From Rhizobium sp. 18065 (GTDB lineage: Bacteria; Pseudomonadota; Alphaproteobacteria; Rhizobiales; Rhizobiaceae): a stretch of 64,000 nt of DNA. Made by a program: the position numbers and the translations under genes. The notes beneath the pieces were generated by a model. The model saw only the letters and a list, made by a program, of their open reading frames with translations. It ran no database searches and had not been told where the DNA came from. The stretch lies in contig NZ_CACSJP010000011.1 of assembly GCF_902706095.1 (NCBI RefSeq), positions 90,641-154,640 on the forward strand, read 5' to 3'. The first letter of the stretch is position 1. The number at the start of each line of letters is the position of its first letter. This document shows positions 1 through 8,792 of the stretch, one piece after another.

Positions 1-1
1 C

Positions 2-1597
2 ATGCGCGCATTAGAACAACTGAGAATTCAGGCATCCTATGGAATCGTCGGATTGTTGTGGGTCAATCTGCTGCTTTTGATCGGCCGGCTGACGTTCCGC
101 GAGGACGGTTTCGATTGGCTGACGGCTTTCGCGACGTTCGCGATGGTGGCAGCGGCAACGGCCTGCTGGATAAAAGGACGCTCCAGTGCCACGACCCGTG
201 TCGTGTCCTCGCTGGCCCAGGCCGGAACGGTGGCCATGCTGGTCTACGCTTTTGCAGGCTCGTCGCTGCAGGTTGACATTCACATGTACTTCTTCGCATC
301 ACTTGCCATCTGTGCGGCCTGGGTCGACTGGCGAGCGATCGCTGCCTTCACGGCGCTGGTGGCCGTTCACCACCTCGCGTTATACGTGGCGCTTCCCCTC
401 GCCGTCTTTCCAGGCGAATCGCATCTCTCTCGGGTCATGCTGCACGCTGTCGTCTTGCTCGTGCAAGCTGCCGCGCTCGTCACCACGACATCTGCAATGG
501 TCAAGGCGTTCTTGACTGCAGAGCGCTCCATCGAGGACGCCACCAGATCCGAAAAGCAGGCACTGGACATGTCCGAAAAGGCGCGTGTTGCCGACGCTCA
601 GATCCTTGCTCAGCGAATTGAGCAAGAAAAGGTTACGGCGGAGGCGCATCGCGCCGTAACGCACGCGGTCGACAGCTTGCGGCCGGCGCTCACCAAACTG
701 GCGGCCGGAGACCTCACTGTCCGAATTCACGAACCGCTGGTCGGCCACATGGATGATCTTCGGACCGCCCTCAACGCGTCGATCGAACAGTTGCAGCGCG
801 TTCTTGAGCGCGCGGGTCACGCCGCCAATTCGGTTCGAAACGGATCCCGGCAAATCAGCCAGGCGAATGACGAACTATCGAAGCGAACAGAAAGACAAGC
901 GGCAGGTGTGACAGAAACCGCGGTTGCCCTGGCACAAGTTTTGACGACGGTGCGCGAAACCACCGCGACGGCTGACATGGTGGGCGAAATGGTGGGTCAG
1001 GCTGCACGAAGCGCCGAAGAGTCAGGTGCGGTTGTGACAAGCGCTGTCGAGGCGATGGTGACGATCGAGGCCTCGTCTCGCGAAATCGGACAGATTATCG
1101 GCGTGATCGACGAAATCGCCTTCCAGACGAACCTCTTGGCGCTGAATGCAGGCGTAGAAGCGGCACGCGCCGGGGAAGCCGGAAAGGGCTTTGCCGTCGT
1201 CGCTCAGGAAGTGCGCGAATTGGCGCAGCGCTCTGCCTCGGCCGCCAAGGAAATAAAGGTGCTCGTCAGCAATTCAGCCGACCATGTCAACAATGGCGTT
1301 GCCTTGGTCGGCCGGGCCGGAGATGCGCTCAAGCGAATTTCGGGCGAGGTTTCCGGAATGTCAGTACATGTTTCGAAGATCGTGCAGAAATCGCGGGAAC
1401 AGTCCGCCGGAATTCATGAGATCGAATCTGCTGTCTCGCAAATCGACAGAGACACCCAGCAGAATGCTGCGATGGTCGAAGAATCGGCGGCAGCTCTACA
1501 CTCGGTAGCCGGCGAAGCCCAGACGCTGGAACATCTCATTTCCGGCTTCAAGGTATTCGGTGGCGCTGGCGATCAACAGCAATATCGAGCCGCATAG
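2..1597 (+). CDS. Methyl-accepting chemotaxis protein (MCP)
   Basis: Chemoreceptor-type signal transducer, 531 residues if the ATG at base 2 is the true start; because the gene touches the window edge, a longer N-terminus cannot be excluded. The first ~170 residues are a run of hydrophobic segments, so sensing is probably within or at the membrane rather than through a classical periplasmic domain. A HAMP-like stretch follows (about 215-270), then the coiled-coil signalling domain (about 290-520) with the hallmark hairpin motif (DEIAFQTNLLALNAGVEAAR and GKGFAVVAQEVRELAQRS). This tip normally contacts CheW and CheA. The C-terminus (GDQQQYRAA) lacks the xWxxF tether that CheR/CheB bind in some receptors. 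No cheA/cheW genes lie nearby, so it must use machinery encoded elsewhere. The family call is secure; the ligand is unknown. Confidence 0.93.
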   Translation: MRALEQLRIQASYGIVGLLWVNLLLLIGRLTFREDGFDWLTAFATFAMVAAATACWIKGRSSATTRVVSSLAQAGTVAMLVYAFAGSSLQVDIHMYFFASLAICAAWVDWRAIAAFTALVAVHHLALYVALPLAVFPGESHLSRVMLHAVVLLVQAAALVTTTSAMVKAFLTAERSIEDATRSEKQALDMSEKARVADAQILAQRIEQEKVTAEAHRAVTHAVDSLRPALTKLAAGDLTVRIHEPLVGHMDDLRTALNASIEQLQRVLERAGHAANSVRNGSRQISQANDELSKRTERQAAGVTETAVALAQVLTTVRETTATADMVGEMVGQAARSAEESGAVVTSAVEAMVTIEASSREIGQIIGVIDEIAFQTNLLALNAGVEAARAGEAGKGFAVVAQEVRELAQRSASAAKEIKVLVSNSADHVNNGVALVGRAGDALKRISGEVSGMSVHVSKIVQKSREQSAGIHEIESAVSQIDRDTQQNAAMVEESAAALHSVAGEAQTLEHLISGFKVFGGAGDQQQYRAA

Positions 1598-1628
1598 GCG
1601 ACGCGGCCGGCACAAATATTGATCAAGG

Positions 1629-1659
1629 GCTCCCCATCGAAGTAATGGGGAGCTTTTTT
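1629..1659 (+). terminator. Rho-independent terminator after the MCP gene
   Basis: A perfect 9-bp stem (GCTCCCCAT at 1629-1637 and ATGGGGAGC at 1645-1653) with a 7-nt loop is followed directly by six T residues. It lies 32 bp after the MCP stop codon and should end that transcript. The remainder of the 1598-1846 gap shows no gene. Confidence 0.9.
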
Positions 1660-1846
1660 GTTTCCGACACACTGGCCGTTAGTCTTTCGTTAACTTTCGT
1701 ATCTTAATTTTCACTGGGCCACCGAGATGGGGGGCGGGCCACCGACGCAGTCATCGACTTTGGGATCGATCAACCCTTTTGGCGTGAGCCCTATCCACTG
1801 CGCAATTTTTTAAACAATGGGAGACGGCTGAAACCGTCAGTCTAAG

Positions 1847-2941
1847 ATGGATGTGGCGCTCTTATCGGTCGGACTGTTCAGGAGTATCGCTTACTCCTCC
1901 CTGGTTATTCTCGCCTATTCCGTCGCGATCAGAGTGAGCCGATCCGAGTTTCGCTGCAATTTGTTGGTTGGGTGCCTGTTTGGCGTCGTGTCGGTCGCGA
2001 CACTGACCGATCCGGTGCATTTCGGCGGAGGCATTTCCTATGACGGGCGCGTCGCGGTTTTGGCTCTTGCCTATACGTTCGCCGGCGCCGTCGGGTCGAC
2101 AATCACCTTGCTGGTGGCGTGCGGCTGTCGTCTGCTTTCCGATGGACAGTCGGCGAACGCGGAAATCGTTGCAATTCTGGCGACCACGCTGATCGGCTAT
2201 GTCATTGCCGTAATGGCGGAACGCCGCTTTTCATGGCGATTTTCGAGATCGTTTACACTTGCTCTGATCGCGCCCTGGCCGATGATGTTTTCGGTCTGGC
2301 AGGGAGGTTCCGTCTCCTTAACTGTGTTCCTCGAGATCGCCCTGCCCTTTGTTGCCATCAACGCGATTGGCATCATGCTGCTCTACGATCTGCTCTCCAA
2401 TGAACGAAAGCGCTGGGCACTCTTCCAGGCCCTGGAACGAGACGCCGCGGTCGACCCTCTGACGCGGTTGGCGAACCGGCGCGCGTTTTATGCACAGGCA
2501 TCTTCCGTCCTCGAAGGTGCCGTTGGTGCGCGGGCAGACTTCGCGATCTTGATGATTGACATCGACCATTTCAAACTCGTCAACGATACTCATGGACATG
2601 ACACAGGCGATGACGTTCTCGTGGCGATAGCACACGCAATCTCGACCTGCGTTCGAAAGTCCGACGTCGTCGCCCGATTTGGCGGGGAGGAATTTGCCGT
2701 TCTCCTTCCAGGCGCAACGCTGGAGAGCGGTCAGGCGATCGCCGAGCAGATCCGCATATCCGTCGAGCGAACCACCGTACTCGCCGGGCCGAAGGCTGTG
2801 ACCATTACGATAAGCCTGGGGATAGTTGCAGGAAATTATGCTCAATTGAGCATCAAGAGCGCGCTAAAAACTGCCGACGAAGCACTTTATGAAGCCAAGC
2901 GCAATGGCAGAAACCGCGTGGAATTCGCGGCCGCAGCCTGA
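1847..2941 (+). CDS. Membrane-bound diguanylate cyclase (GGDEF)
   Basis: Predicted diguanylate cyclase of 364 residues, making cyclic di-GMP from two GTP at the inner membrane. The N-terminal ~190 residues hold five to six hydrophobic segments and resemble the 5TMR-LYT type of membrane sensor (note YDGRVAVLALAYTFAG). The GGDEF domain occupies about 200-360. The active-site motif is GGEEF (within VVARFGGEEFAVLLPG), a catalytically competent variant, and the upstream DIDHFKLVNDTHGHDTGD segment with the metal-binding Asp is intact. No RxxD inhibitory site was recognised just before the motif. There is no EAL domain. It stands alone between a terminator and a pseudogene. What its membrane sensor detects is unknown. 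Confidence 0.9.
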   Translation: MDVALLSVGLFRSIAYSSLVILAYSVAIRVSRSEFRCNLLVGCLFGVVSVATLTDPVHFGGGISYDGRVAVLALAYTFAGAVGSTITLLVACGCRLLSDGQSANAEIVAILATTLIGYVIAVMAERRFSWRFSRSFTLALIAPWPMMFSVWQGGSVSLTVFLEIALPFVAINAIGIMLLYDLLSNERKRWALFQALERDAAVDPLTRLANRRAFYAQASSVLEGAVGARADFAILMIDIDHFKLVNDTHGHDTGDDVLVAIAHAISTCVRKSDVVARFGGEEFAVLLPGATLESGQAIAEQIRISVERTTVLAGPKAVTITISLGIVAGNYAQLSIKSALKTADEALYEAKRNGRNRVEFAAAA

Positions 2942-3043
2942 TCGCCCTGCGGTTGGAACATTCTCTGACGCGCTGTCATCAATTGATCGAGTTTTCGCGC
3001 GACTGCTTCATGATTGCCGAGGCACAACCAAGTGGAGATCGAC

Positions 3044-4082
3044 ATGACGCGGATGATGAAAGCTGCGGTTGTGCACCAATTCGCACAGCCACTTTCTATC
3101 GAATGCGTGCCGGTCCCGATCCCGGGGCCGGGCGAGATCCTCGTCAAAGTCATGGTGTGCGGGATCTGCCATACCTATTTGCATGCAGCCGATGGAGACT
3201 GGCCCGTCAAGCCAAACCCGCCTTAAATTCCTGGACATGAAGCAGCTGGTGTCGTCGTTGAGCTTGGCCCGGGCGTCACGGAATTTGCACTTGGCGATCC
3301 GGTTGGTGTGGCGTGGCTTCATGACGCGTGCCTCAAATGTGAATATTGCGAAACCGGTTGGGAAACGCTCTGCGAAGACCAGCACAATACTGGATACAGC
3401 TGCAATGGCGGCGTTGCCGAGGATGTGGTCGCATCGGCGGCCTTCGCGGCGCGCCTTCCGCAAGGCGTCGACTTTGCCGTGATTTCCCCAATCCTGTGTG
3501 CTGGCGTCACCACCTACACGGGATTAAATGAAACCGAGGCAAAACCCGGTGAATGGGTTGCTTTCAGGCATCTGCGGTTTGGGGGAATGTCGCAATACAA
3601 TATGCCAAGGCCATGGGTTATAAGGTCATAGCACTCGACGTAAGCGAAGATAAGCTCGATCTCGCACGCAATCTTGGCGCTGATTATGCCGTCGATGCCC
3701 GACAGATGTCTGCAATTGAAGACGTCCTGGCCGTGACCGGCGGCGGCGCACATGGCGTCCTCGTCACCGCCGTTTCACCACCCGCCTTTTCCCAAGCTCT
3801 GCAGATAGTGCGGCGCAAAGGCACTGTAAGCTTGGTCGGCCTTCCGCCTGGTGAATTTCCGACCCCCATATTTGATGTCGTATTGAAGCGCATCACAGTT
3901 CGAGGGTCGATCGTCGGCACGAGGCGCGATCTCGCAGAAGCGCTGGCTTTCGCGGCGGAAGGTAAGGTCACGGCCCAGATTCGTAAGGTGCCGCTCGAAG
4001 ACATCAACACGGTTTTTCCAAGCTGAAGGAAGGCAAGATCGATGGCAGGATCGTGCTGGATTTCTCGAAAACAGATGCATAG
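3044..4082 (+). pseudogene. Broken Zn-dependent alcohol dehydrogenase (AdhP-like)
   Basis: The remains of a medium-chain zinc alcohol dehydrogenase of about 345 codons. The first frame reads MTRMMKAAVVHQFAQPLSIE and continues through GICHTYLHAADGDWPVKPNPP to an in-frame TAA at 3224. Beyond it the same frame resumes with IPGHEAAGVVVELGPGV and the structural-zinc region (CLKCEYCETGWETLC). Near 3560-3585 the frame is lost inside the Rossmann glycine motif. Reading continues in another frame from about 3590 (NVAIQYAKAMGYKVIALDV) and is lost again near 4018, after which KLKEGKIDGRIVLDFSKTDA can be read to a TAG at 4082. One nonsense codon plus at least two frameshifts means no functional enzyme. 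A good Shine-Dalgarno (GGAG) still precedes the ATG, which suggests recent decay. Confidence 0.9.
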
Positions 4083-4169
4083 AGTTCATCTGGTCCGCGG
4101 CGTTTGAGATCAGCCGTGAGGCTTTGAAGAGCACGACCGTTCCGACGACTTACAGCTGGTGGCAAGCGC

Positions 4170-4367
4170 ATGGATCTGGGACAGCTTATTGCGCGACGGG
4201 AAGCCCTCTGCGAAGCGGAGCTGCGCGTTTATTCGCGTGCCGCAAAAGCCAAGGCCATGGGAGATACCGAACTCGTCGAGATTCTGGAAAGCTATACCGA
4301 CCTGCTTGCCGTTGTTATCGACGCGCTGGACAAGGAAATATCGGCTCGCGACGAAGAACAAGACTGA
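4170..4367 (+). CDS. Small hypothetical protein, helical
   Basis: A 65-residue ORF (MDLGQLIARREALCEAELRV... ending ISARDEEQD). It has the heptad-like Ala/Leu/Glu/Arg composition of a soluble helical hairpin and is the most protein-like of three overlapping frames here. I recognise no family. The ribosome-binding site is weak (a GGTGG about 8 nt before the ATG). It lies between the dead alcohol dehydrogenase and fixL. The real frame could be another one, or the region could be non-coding. Confidence 0.45.
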   Translation: MDLGQLIARREALCEAELRVYSRAAKAKAMGDTELVEILESYTDLLAVVIDALDKEISARDEEQD

Positions 4368-4698
4368 TGCCCGCCTCGAAGGTTGGCCCGCATTGTGGCC
4401 ACCTATCGTTCGGCAGGCCAAATGTCTGCAAGCTGCGCCGGCGGTTCGCGCAAAGAAATGATGGTCGGGCGTAAAGGCTTCATGCTCGGCACAGCCTGCA
4501 CACCAGAGCTTGACGGTGGGTTGGCTCGACCATAGGGTGACCCTTGGCGCCCCTCCACCCCGGATTCTCCGCAGGCCCAAATCAATCACCATCCATCGAG
4601 AATGCAGGACCTTGCGATCGACTGATCGGCTGAGCCTATCCCCTTAGACCTGCATCCATTAAATTGACAAACGTTACTTCTCGCGGCCCATTGTGTAT

Positions 4699-4734
4699 GG
4701 CACTCTAATGAACAATTTTGCGCGATAGAGTGCC
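4699..4734 (+). promoter_or_regulatory. Inverted repeat in the fixL leader
   Basis: A perfect 9-bp inverted repeat, GGCACTCTA (4699-4707) and TAGAGTGCC (4726-4734), with an 18-nt A/T-rich spacer. The right arm ends directly against the GGAG ribosome-binding site of fixL (ATG at 4744). It could be a regulator-binding operator or an mRNA hairpin that affects fixL translation. It does not match the TTGAT-N4-ATCAA box. A TTGACA hexamer lies upstream, at about 4663-4668. Confidence 0.55.
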
Positions 4735-4743
4735 GGAGAATCA

Positions 4744-6264
4744 ATGAGTTTTATCAAGATCACCGAAGGGACAGAGGGAGTTATTGATTTTCTTCTCAAA
4801 CGTTCTCACACGCGACGGACAAGCTATCTTGTGGCAGTGGTAGGGACCTGTCTGGCATTTGTGGTGAGATTGGGTTTACAGGAAACTCTGGACGACCGTG
4901 TCATTTTCACGCTTTTCCTTCCAGCCATCCTGATTTCGTCCGTTCTCGGGGGACTTGGACCCGGCTTGGCCTCTCTCGCTCTCTCACTGCTGGGAGCCAT
5001 GATCCTTCTGACAGCCCATCCCCAGAGATTTGTCAGCTTTGCGGAAATGGGGATCTTCTCCATGGTCGGGGTTTCATTTTTGCTAATCGGCGAACTTTTG
5101 AGGATTGCCCGCTCCAGGATCTCGGAATCGGCACGAGCCCTGTCAGTGCGGGAGGCCCATCTTCGATCAATTCTCGATACCGTTCTGGATGCCACCGTCG
5201 TCAGCACGAAGGAGGGTACGATCGTGTCTTTCAACGCGGCGGCTGTGAGACAGTTCGGTTATAGCGAACCCGAGGTGATCGGCCAGAATCTGCGGATCCT
5301 CATGCCCGAACCCTACCGACACGAACACGACGGTTATATCGATCGGTATCTGAAGACCGGTGAAAAGCGTATCATCGGGGTCGATCGGGTTGTCATGGGC
5401 CGACGTAAGGACGGATCAACCTTTCCCATGAAACTCGCCGTCGGTGAAATGCACACCGCCGGTCAGACATTTTTCACCGGCTTCATACGCGATCTGACAG
5501 AGCGGGAAGAATCGGCGGCGCGCCTCCAGGAAATCCAGGGAGAACTCGCCCGACTGGCGCGTCTCAACGAGATGGGAGAGATGGCGTCTACACTTGCGCA
5601 TGAACTGAATCAGCCACTGTCGGCGATCGCAAACTACGTGCATGGCTGTTCGCGGCTGGCGCGTGACCTGGACGGAGAGGCCGCCCAGCGGATGCGTGAG
5701 GCTCTCGAAGAGACGTCGAAGCAATCCATGCGCGCCGGCCAGATTATCCGGCACCTGAGAGAGTTTGTCAGCAAGGGCGAAACGGAAAAGAGCCCGGAGA
5801 ACATCCGCAATCTCGTGGAGGAGGCTGGCGCTCTGGCGTTGGTGGGTTCAAGGGAGCGCGGCGTCTTCACGGTCTTCGACTTCGCCGAAGATGCCCAACT
5901 CGTATTGGTCGACCGGATCCAGATACAGCAAGTGCTTATCAATCTGATCCGCAATGCCATTGAAGCCATGCGCGACACGGATCGCAAGGAGTTGAGGGTT
6001 GGTGTCGCCGTCGCCGGAAATGAACAAGTCGAGGTGACTGTCGAAGACTCCGGAACCGGCATTCCCGATGAGATCGCCGCGCAGCTATTCACCCCATTCG
6101 TGACGACCAAACCTGGCGGCATGGGCATCGGCTTGTCGATTTCCAAGCGGATCGTCGAATCTCACGGAGGTACGATGGAAGCACTTGGCAACAGCGCTGG
6201 CGGATCGACCTTCCGCTTCACAATACCGGCTTACAGGGAGAGACAGGGACATGCCTTCGGATGA
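4744..6264 (+). CDS. fixL: Oxygen-sensing histidine kinase FixL
   Basis: Haem-PAS sensor kinase of 506 residues that phosphorylates FixJ when oxygen falls. The N-terminus holds four hydrophobic segments (about 28-118, DUF4118-like). The PAS domain (about 138-255) matches FixL: YRHEHDGYIDRYLKTGEKRI contains the expected proximal haem ligand His195, and Arg215 sits where the distal O2-signalling arginine is expected. The kinase core carries the phospho-acceptor His286 in TLAHELNQPL, and the ATPase domain has the N-box (NLIRNAIEAM) and G-boxes (DSGTGIPDE, GMGIGLSI). The length equals that of classical rhizobial FixL. The stop codon lies inside the fixJ start region (14-nt overlap), implying translational coupling. 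A leader inverted repeat ends just before its ribosome-binding site. Confidence 0.95.
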   Translation: MSFIKITEGTEGVIDFLLKRSHTRRTSYLVAVVGTCLAFVVRLGLQETLDDRVIFTLFLPAILISSVLGGLGPGLASLALSLLGAMILLTAHPQRFVSFAEMGIFSMVGVSFLLIGELLRIARSRISESARALSVREAHLRSILDTVLDATVVSTKEGTIVSFNAAAVRQFGYSEPEVIGQNLRILMPEPYRHEHDGYIDRYLKTGEKRIIGVDRVVMGRRKDGSTFPMKLAVGEMHTAGQTFFTGFIRDLTEREESAARLQEIQGELARLARLNEMGEMASTLAHELNQPLSAIANYVHGCSRLARDLDGEAAQRMREALEETSKQSMRAGQIIRHLREFVSKGETEKSPENIRNLVEEAGALALVGSRERGVFTVFDFAEDAQLVLVDRIQIQQVLINLIRNAIEAMRDTDRKELRVGVAVAGNEQVEVTVEDSGTGIPDEIAAQLFTPFVTTKPGGMGIGLSISKRIVESHGGTMEALGNSAGGSTFRFTIPAYRERQGHAFG

Positions 6265-6871
6265 TTTTACGGTCCATATCGTCGACGATGAAGAGGCGAT
6301 CCGCAAGTCGCTGGCTTTCATGCTGACCATGAGTGGCCATGCAGTTCGTGTGCATGAAAGCGCGACCGCCTTTCTCGACTTCGCACCCAATATCAAGAGC
6401 GGCGTGCTGGTCACGGATCTTCGGATGCCCGATATGAGCGGCGTTGAGCTGTTGCGCTGCCTGACGGCCCAGAAGGTGATGTTGCCATCAATCGTTATCA
6501 CGGGCCATGGCGATGTGCCGATGGCGGTGGATGCGATGAAGGCCGGCGCGGTCGATTTCATCGAAAAACCTTTCGAGGAATCTGTGTTGCTGGAGGCACT
6601 CACGCGCGCTTCACTGCGCCTGAAGGACAAACTTGTGGACTTGGAGGATATTGCATCCGTTCGACAAAGATTCGAGTTTCTATCGGAACGCGAGCGACAG
6701 GTGCTCAACGCCGTGGTTGCGGGATTGCCAAATAAATCGATTGCCTATGATCTTGATATAAGCCCGCGCACCGTCGAAGTTCACCGAGCCAATGTGATGT
6801 CGAAGATGAAAGCGCAAAGCCTTCCCCAGCTCGTGAGAATGGCGATGGCGGCGGGTTTCGGCCCCAACTAG
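6251..6871 (+). CDS. fixJ: Response regulator FixJ
   Basis: Two-domain transcription activator of 206 residues, the partner of FixL. The receiver domain (about 1-120) has the acidic pair in IVDDEEA, phospho-acceptor Asp56 in VTDLRMPDMSG, the switch Thr in VITGHGD and Lys in IEKPFE. The LuxR-type helix-turn-helix (about 140-205) reads LSERERQVLNAVVAGLPNKS and RTVEVHRANVMSKM. An in-frame ATG 66 nt upstream gives a longer ORF, but the MPSDDFTVHIVDDEE start fits the family and overlaps fixL by only 14 nt. In rhizobia, phosphorylated FixJ activates fixK and nifA; fixK lies about 500 bp downstream here. Confidence 0.94.
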   Translation: MPSDDFTVHIVDDEEAIRKSLAFMLTMSGHAVRVHESATAFLDFAPNIKSGVLVTDLRMPDMSGVELLRCLTAQKVMLPSIVITGHGDVPMAVDAMKAGAVDFIEKPFEESVLLEALTRASLRLKDKLVDLEDIASVRQRFEFLSERERQVLNAVVAGLPNKSIAYDLDISPRTVEVHRANVMSKMKAQSLPQLVRMAMAAGFGPN

Positions 6872-6959
6872 ATTTGATCCTGCGCAAGGCGCGGCATCAT
6901 CCATCGGTTTATTTTCGGACCTTCCAGCGACTTCAATCGCACGAATTTCGGGTTCGAAC

Positions 6960-7298
6960 GTGGATGATCGAAACACAATAGCAGTGGTAGCGCCGGACAT
7001 GGGTCTCCGTCAATCGTTGGTCTTTGCCCTCGAGACGGAGGGGTTTGTCGTCGAGTCCTTCGTGAATTTGCGCGCCGCCAAAGTATCAATGGAAACGGTC
7101 GCCTGCGCCGTCATCGACGCGCGAGTGCTGAAGGCGGAAGAGGACGTCTGGCTGTCGCTGGGTCGATTGAGACGCAAGATCGTCCTTTTGACGACAGGGA
7201 TCACCTCTTATGCCGATCGGGGAGCGGCTGCAGAACTTTCCACACCGTTCAATGGCGATGAACTCATCGAGCTGCTCGATCATCTGCCAAGCCCGTAA
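6960..7298 (+). CDS. Degenerate receiver-domain protein
   Basis: A 112-residue stand-alone CheY-fold protein with a GTG start. The fold pattern is visible (IAVVAPDMGLRQSLVFALE at the first strand and helix, CAVIDARVL where the phospho-acceptor Asp would be, VLLTTGI at the switch Thr). The acidic pair is reduced to one Asp, and the invariant Lys of the K-P-F motif is replaced (STPFNGDEL). Such a protein probably cannot be phosphorylated normally. Lying between fixJ and fixK, it may bind or buffer FixL/FixJ signalling, but that is inference. An ATG four bases into the gene is out of frame, so GTG is the most likely start. Confidence 0.7.
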   Translation: MDDRNTIAVVAPDMGLRQSLVFALETEGFVVESFVNLRAAKVSMETVACAVIDARVLKAEEDVWLSLGRLRRKIVLLTTGITSYADRGAAAELSTPFNGDELIELLDHLPSP

Positions 7299-7384
7299 GG
7301 GTATTTCCGTAGAGGAACAAGCGAATTTTCCGGAGATCCAACATGCTGCATTCTCGGTTCATCAAATCATCCTGGAGGCAACCC

Positions 7385-8029
7385 ATGCTGGCCTATTCTG
7401 ACACTCGCCCCGCTCCCGCAGCCCGCGCCGCGAGCTTTGCCGACAGGATATCCGTTGCCCGTCTTTCGCCAATCTCCACATTCACTGCGGAAGCGGAAAT
7501 TTACGCGCAGGGCGAGAAATCAGGTGCCTTTTATCAGATCGAATATGGTGCTGTGCGTATATTTCGGCTGCTTGCCGATGGCAGACGCCAGGTGATCGCG
7601 TTTCATCTGGCGGGCGAGACCTTCGGCTTCGAACCAGAAGACAACCACCACTTTTTCGCCGAAACCTTGGTGCCGACGGCTTTGAGAACCTTCACGCAGC
7701 CGAGACATGATGCCGTCCCGGCGAATATGATGAAGGCCGCCTTGCAGGCGATGATCAAAGCGCAGCAACACCTCTTGGTGATCGGAAGGCAAAATGCCGG
7801 CGAGCGCATCGCAGCCTTCCTGATGGATATGCTCAATCGTCAAGGTGAACACGATCAGGTCGAACTCCCAATGAGCCGTCAGGACATGGCCGATTATCTC
7901 GGTCTGACGATTGAGACCGTCTCGCGCGTATTGTCGAGATTCCGCGCCCAGGGTGTCATTCGGCTGCACAACAGCCGCAGCGTTGAACTCCTGAAGCTCG
8001 ACACCCTTCGCCGGCTTGCCACTTCATAG
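7385..8029 (+). CDS. fixK: CRP/FNR-family regulator FixK
   Basis: Transcription activator of 214 residues. The cyclic-nucleotide-binding-like beta-roll (about 35-130; EIYAQGEKSGAFYQIEYGAV, RQVIAFHLAGETFGF) is followed by a dimerisation helix and a winged helix. The recognition helix reads MADYLGLTIETVSRVLSRF, whose E-x2-SR pattern predicts binding to TTGAT-N4-ATCAA. The N-terminal Fe-S cysteines of FNR are missing, as expected for FixK, which is controlled through FixLJ rather than sensing O2 itself. An ATG 42 nt upstream is in frame, but the chosen ATG has a strong GGAGG ribosome-binding site. Three candidate target boxes occur in this window (21024, 28068, 41027). Confidence 0.92.
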   Translation: MLAYSDTRPAPAARAASFADRISVARLSPISTFTAEAEIYAQGEKSGAFYQIEYGAVRIFRLLADGRRQVIAFHLAGETFGFEPEDNHHFFAETLVPTALRTFTQPRHDAVPANMMKAALQAMIKAQQHLLVIGRQNAGERIAAFLMDMLNRQGEHDQVELPMSRQDMADYLGLTIETVSRVLSRFRAQGVIRLHNSRSVELLKLDTLRRLATS

Positions 8030-8069
8030 GCGGCCAACCTTCCGATGTCGCCTAATTCATGGATCTAGT

Positions 8070-8309
8070 ATGCGTATAACGTTCGAAGCAGAAATGCCGG
8101 CAGGCGCTTCGGTCATTCATGTCGTGGAACCTACCTTGGTTGAGGACGGCAGGCTGATCGGTCTTCACAATGGCATAAGACGCAATTTTGCGCTCTCAGA
8201 CATTCACGACATCTATTGCACCGAGACGGCGCAACTGATCTCCGTCGTCCAATGCCAATTGGCGTGCGAGGGATGCGATCGCGACTGTGCATGGCTGATC
8301 CGCAACTGA
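8070..8309 (+). CDS. Small cysteine-rich hypothetical protein
   Basis: A 79-residue protein (MRITFEAEMPAGASVIHVVE...) ending in a Cys cluster (CQLACEGCDRDCAWLIRN) whose C-x3-C-x2-C-x3-C spacing could bind a metal or Fe-S centre. The first half looks like beta strands. The ORF could extend 54 nt upstream, but the internal ATG is preferred because the extension is Arg-rich and resembles non-coding sequence. It sits 40 bp after fixK and before a strong terminator, so it is probably co-transcribed with fixK. I recognise no family. Confidence 0.6.
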   Translation: MRITFEAEMPAGASVIHVVEPTLVEDGRLIGLHNGIRRNFALSDIHDIYCTETAQLISVVQCQLACEGCDRDCAWLIRN

Positions 8310-8362
8310 TGTTAGTAAACGTTTTGCCTGAAGCGGGATTCCCCCTCCCTATTACGGCAAAA

Positions 8363-8393
8363 GAAAAGGGCGCGTCGGCGGGGCGCCCTTTTC
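8363..8393 (+). terminator. Terminator closing the fixLJK cluster
   Basis: A perfect 11-bp stem (GAAAAGGGCGC at 8363-8373, GCGCCCTTTTC at 8383-8393) with a 9-nt loop. The right arm supplies the T-run. It lies 54 bp after the small Cys-rich gene. Its A-rich left arm means it may also work on the opposite strand. Confidence 0.85.
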
Positions 8394-8792
8394 TCATTCC
8401 TATCACCGAAGCCGACAAGCGATGGGATGACCATCGATCGCTGATCCAGTCGGTCACGGTCCTGCGCCTCGCGCAGCGAAGCATACCGCGCATCGGCGAG
8501 ATTTCCTGATGCTGGCCCCGTTTTGCTGTCATGGATACGATCCAAGAATCCAGTCCACGGCTTGACGCAAGATGGAGACCGATTGCCGTCTCAAAGGGTA
8601 TTTGTTTCCGGGACATCTCCAGCCCGGGCGTGCCGTAAAAAACGCCACGGCTGCAGCGGATAAATCGACCGGCCTCTTCTGCTTCTAACCCTAAATTAAG
8701 GATAGATGCATTACAAATTGACTAACAGCGACCATGAAGGGTGGCACTCAAGGGAATATGACATTCCGCTACCGACTGAGTGGAGTTCGAAT

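Noticed and set aside
1619..1626. TTGATCAA near the first terminator as a FixK box
   Set aside because: The half-sites touch with no 4-bp spacer.
8706..8792. 29-residue longer N-terminus of the second MCP
   Set aside because: The added residues are polar and precede a standard Lys/Arg-TM start with a better placed GGAG; kept only as a note.
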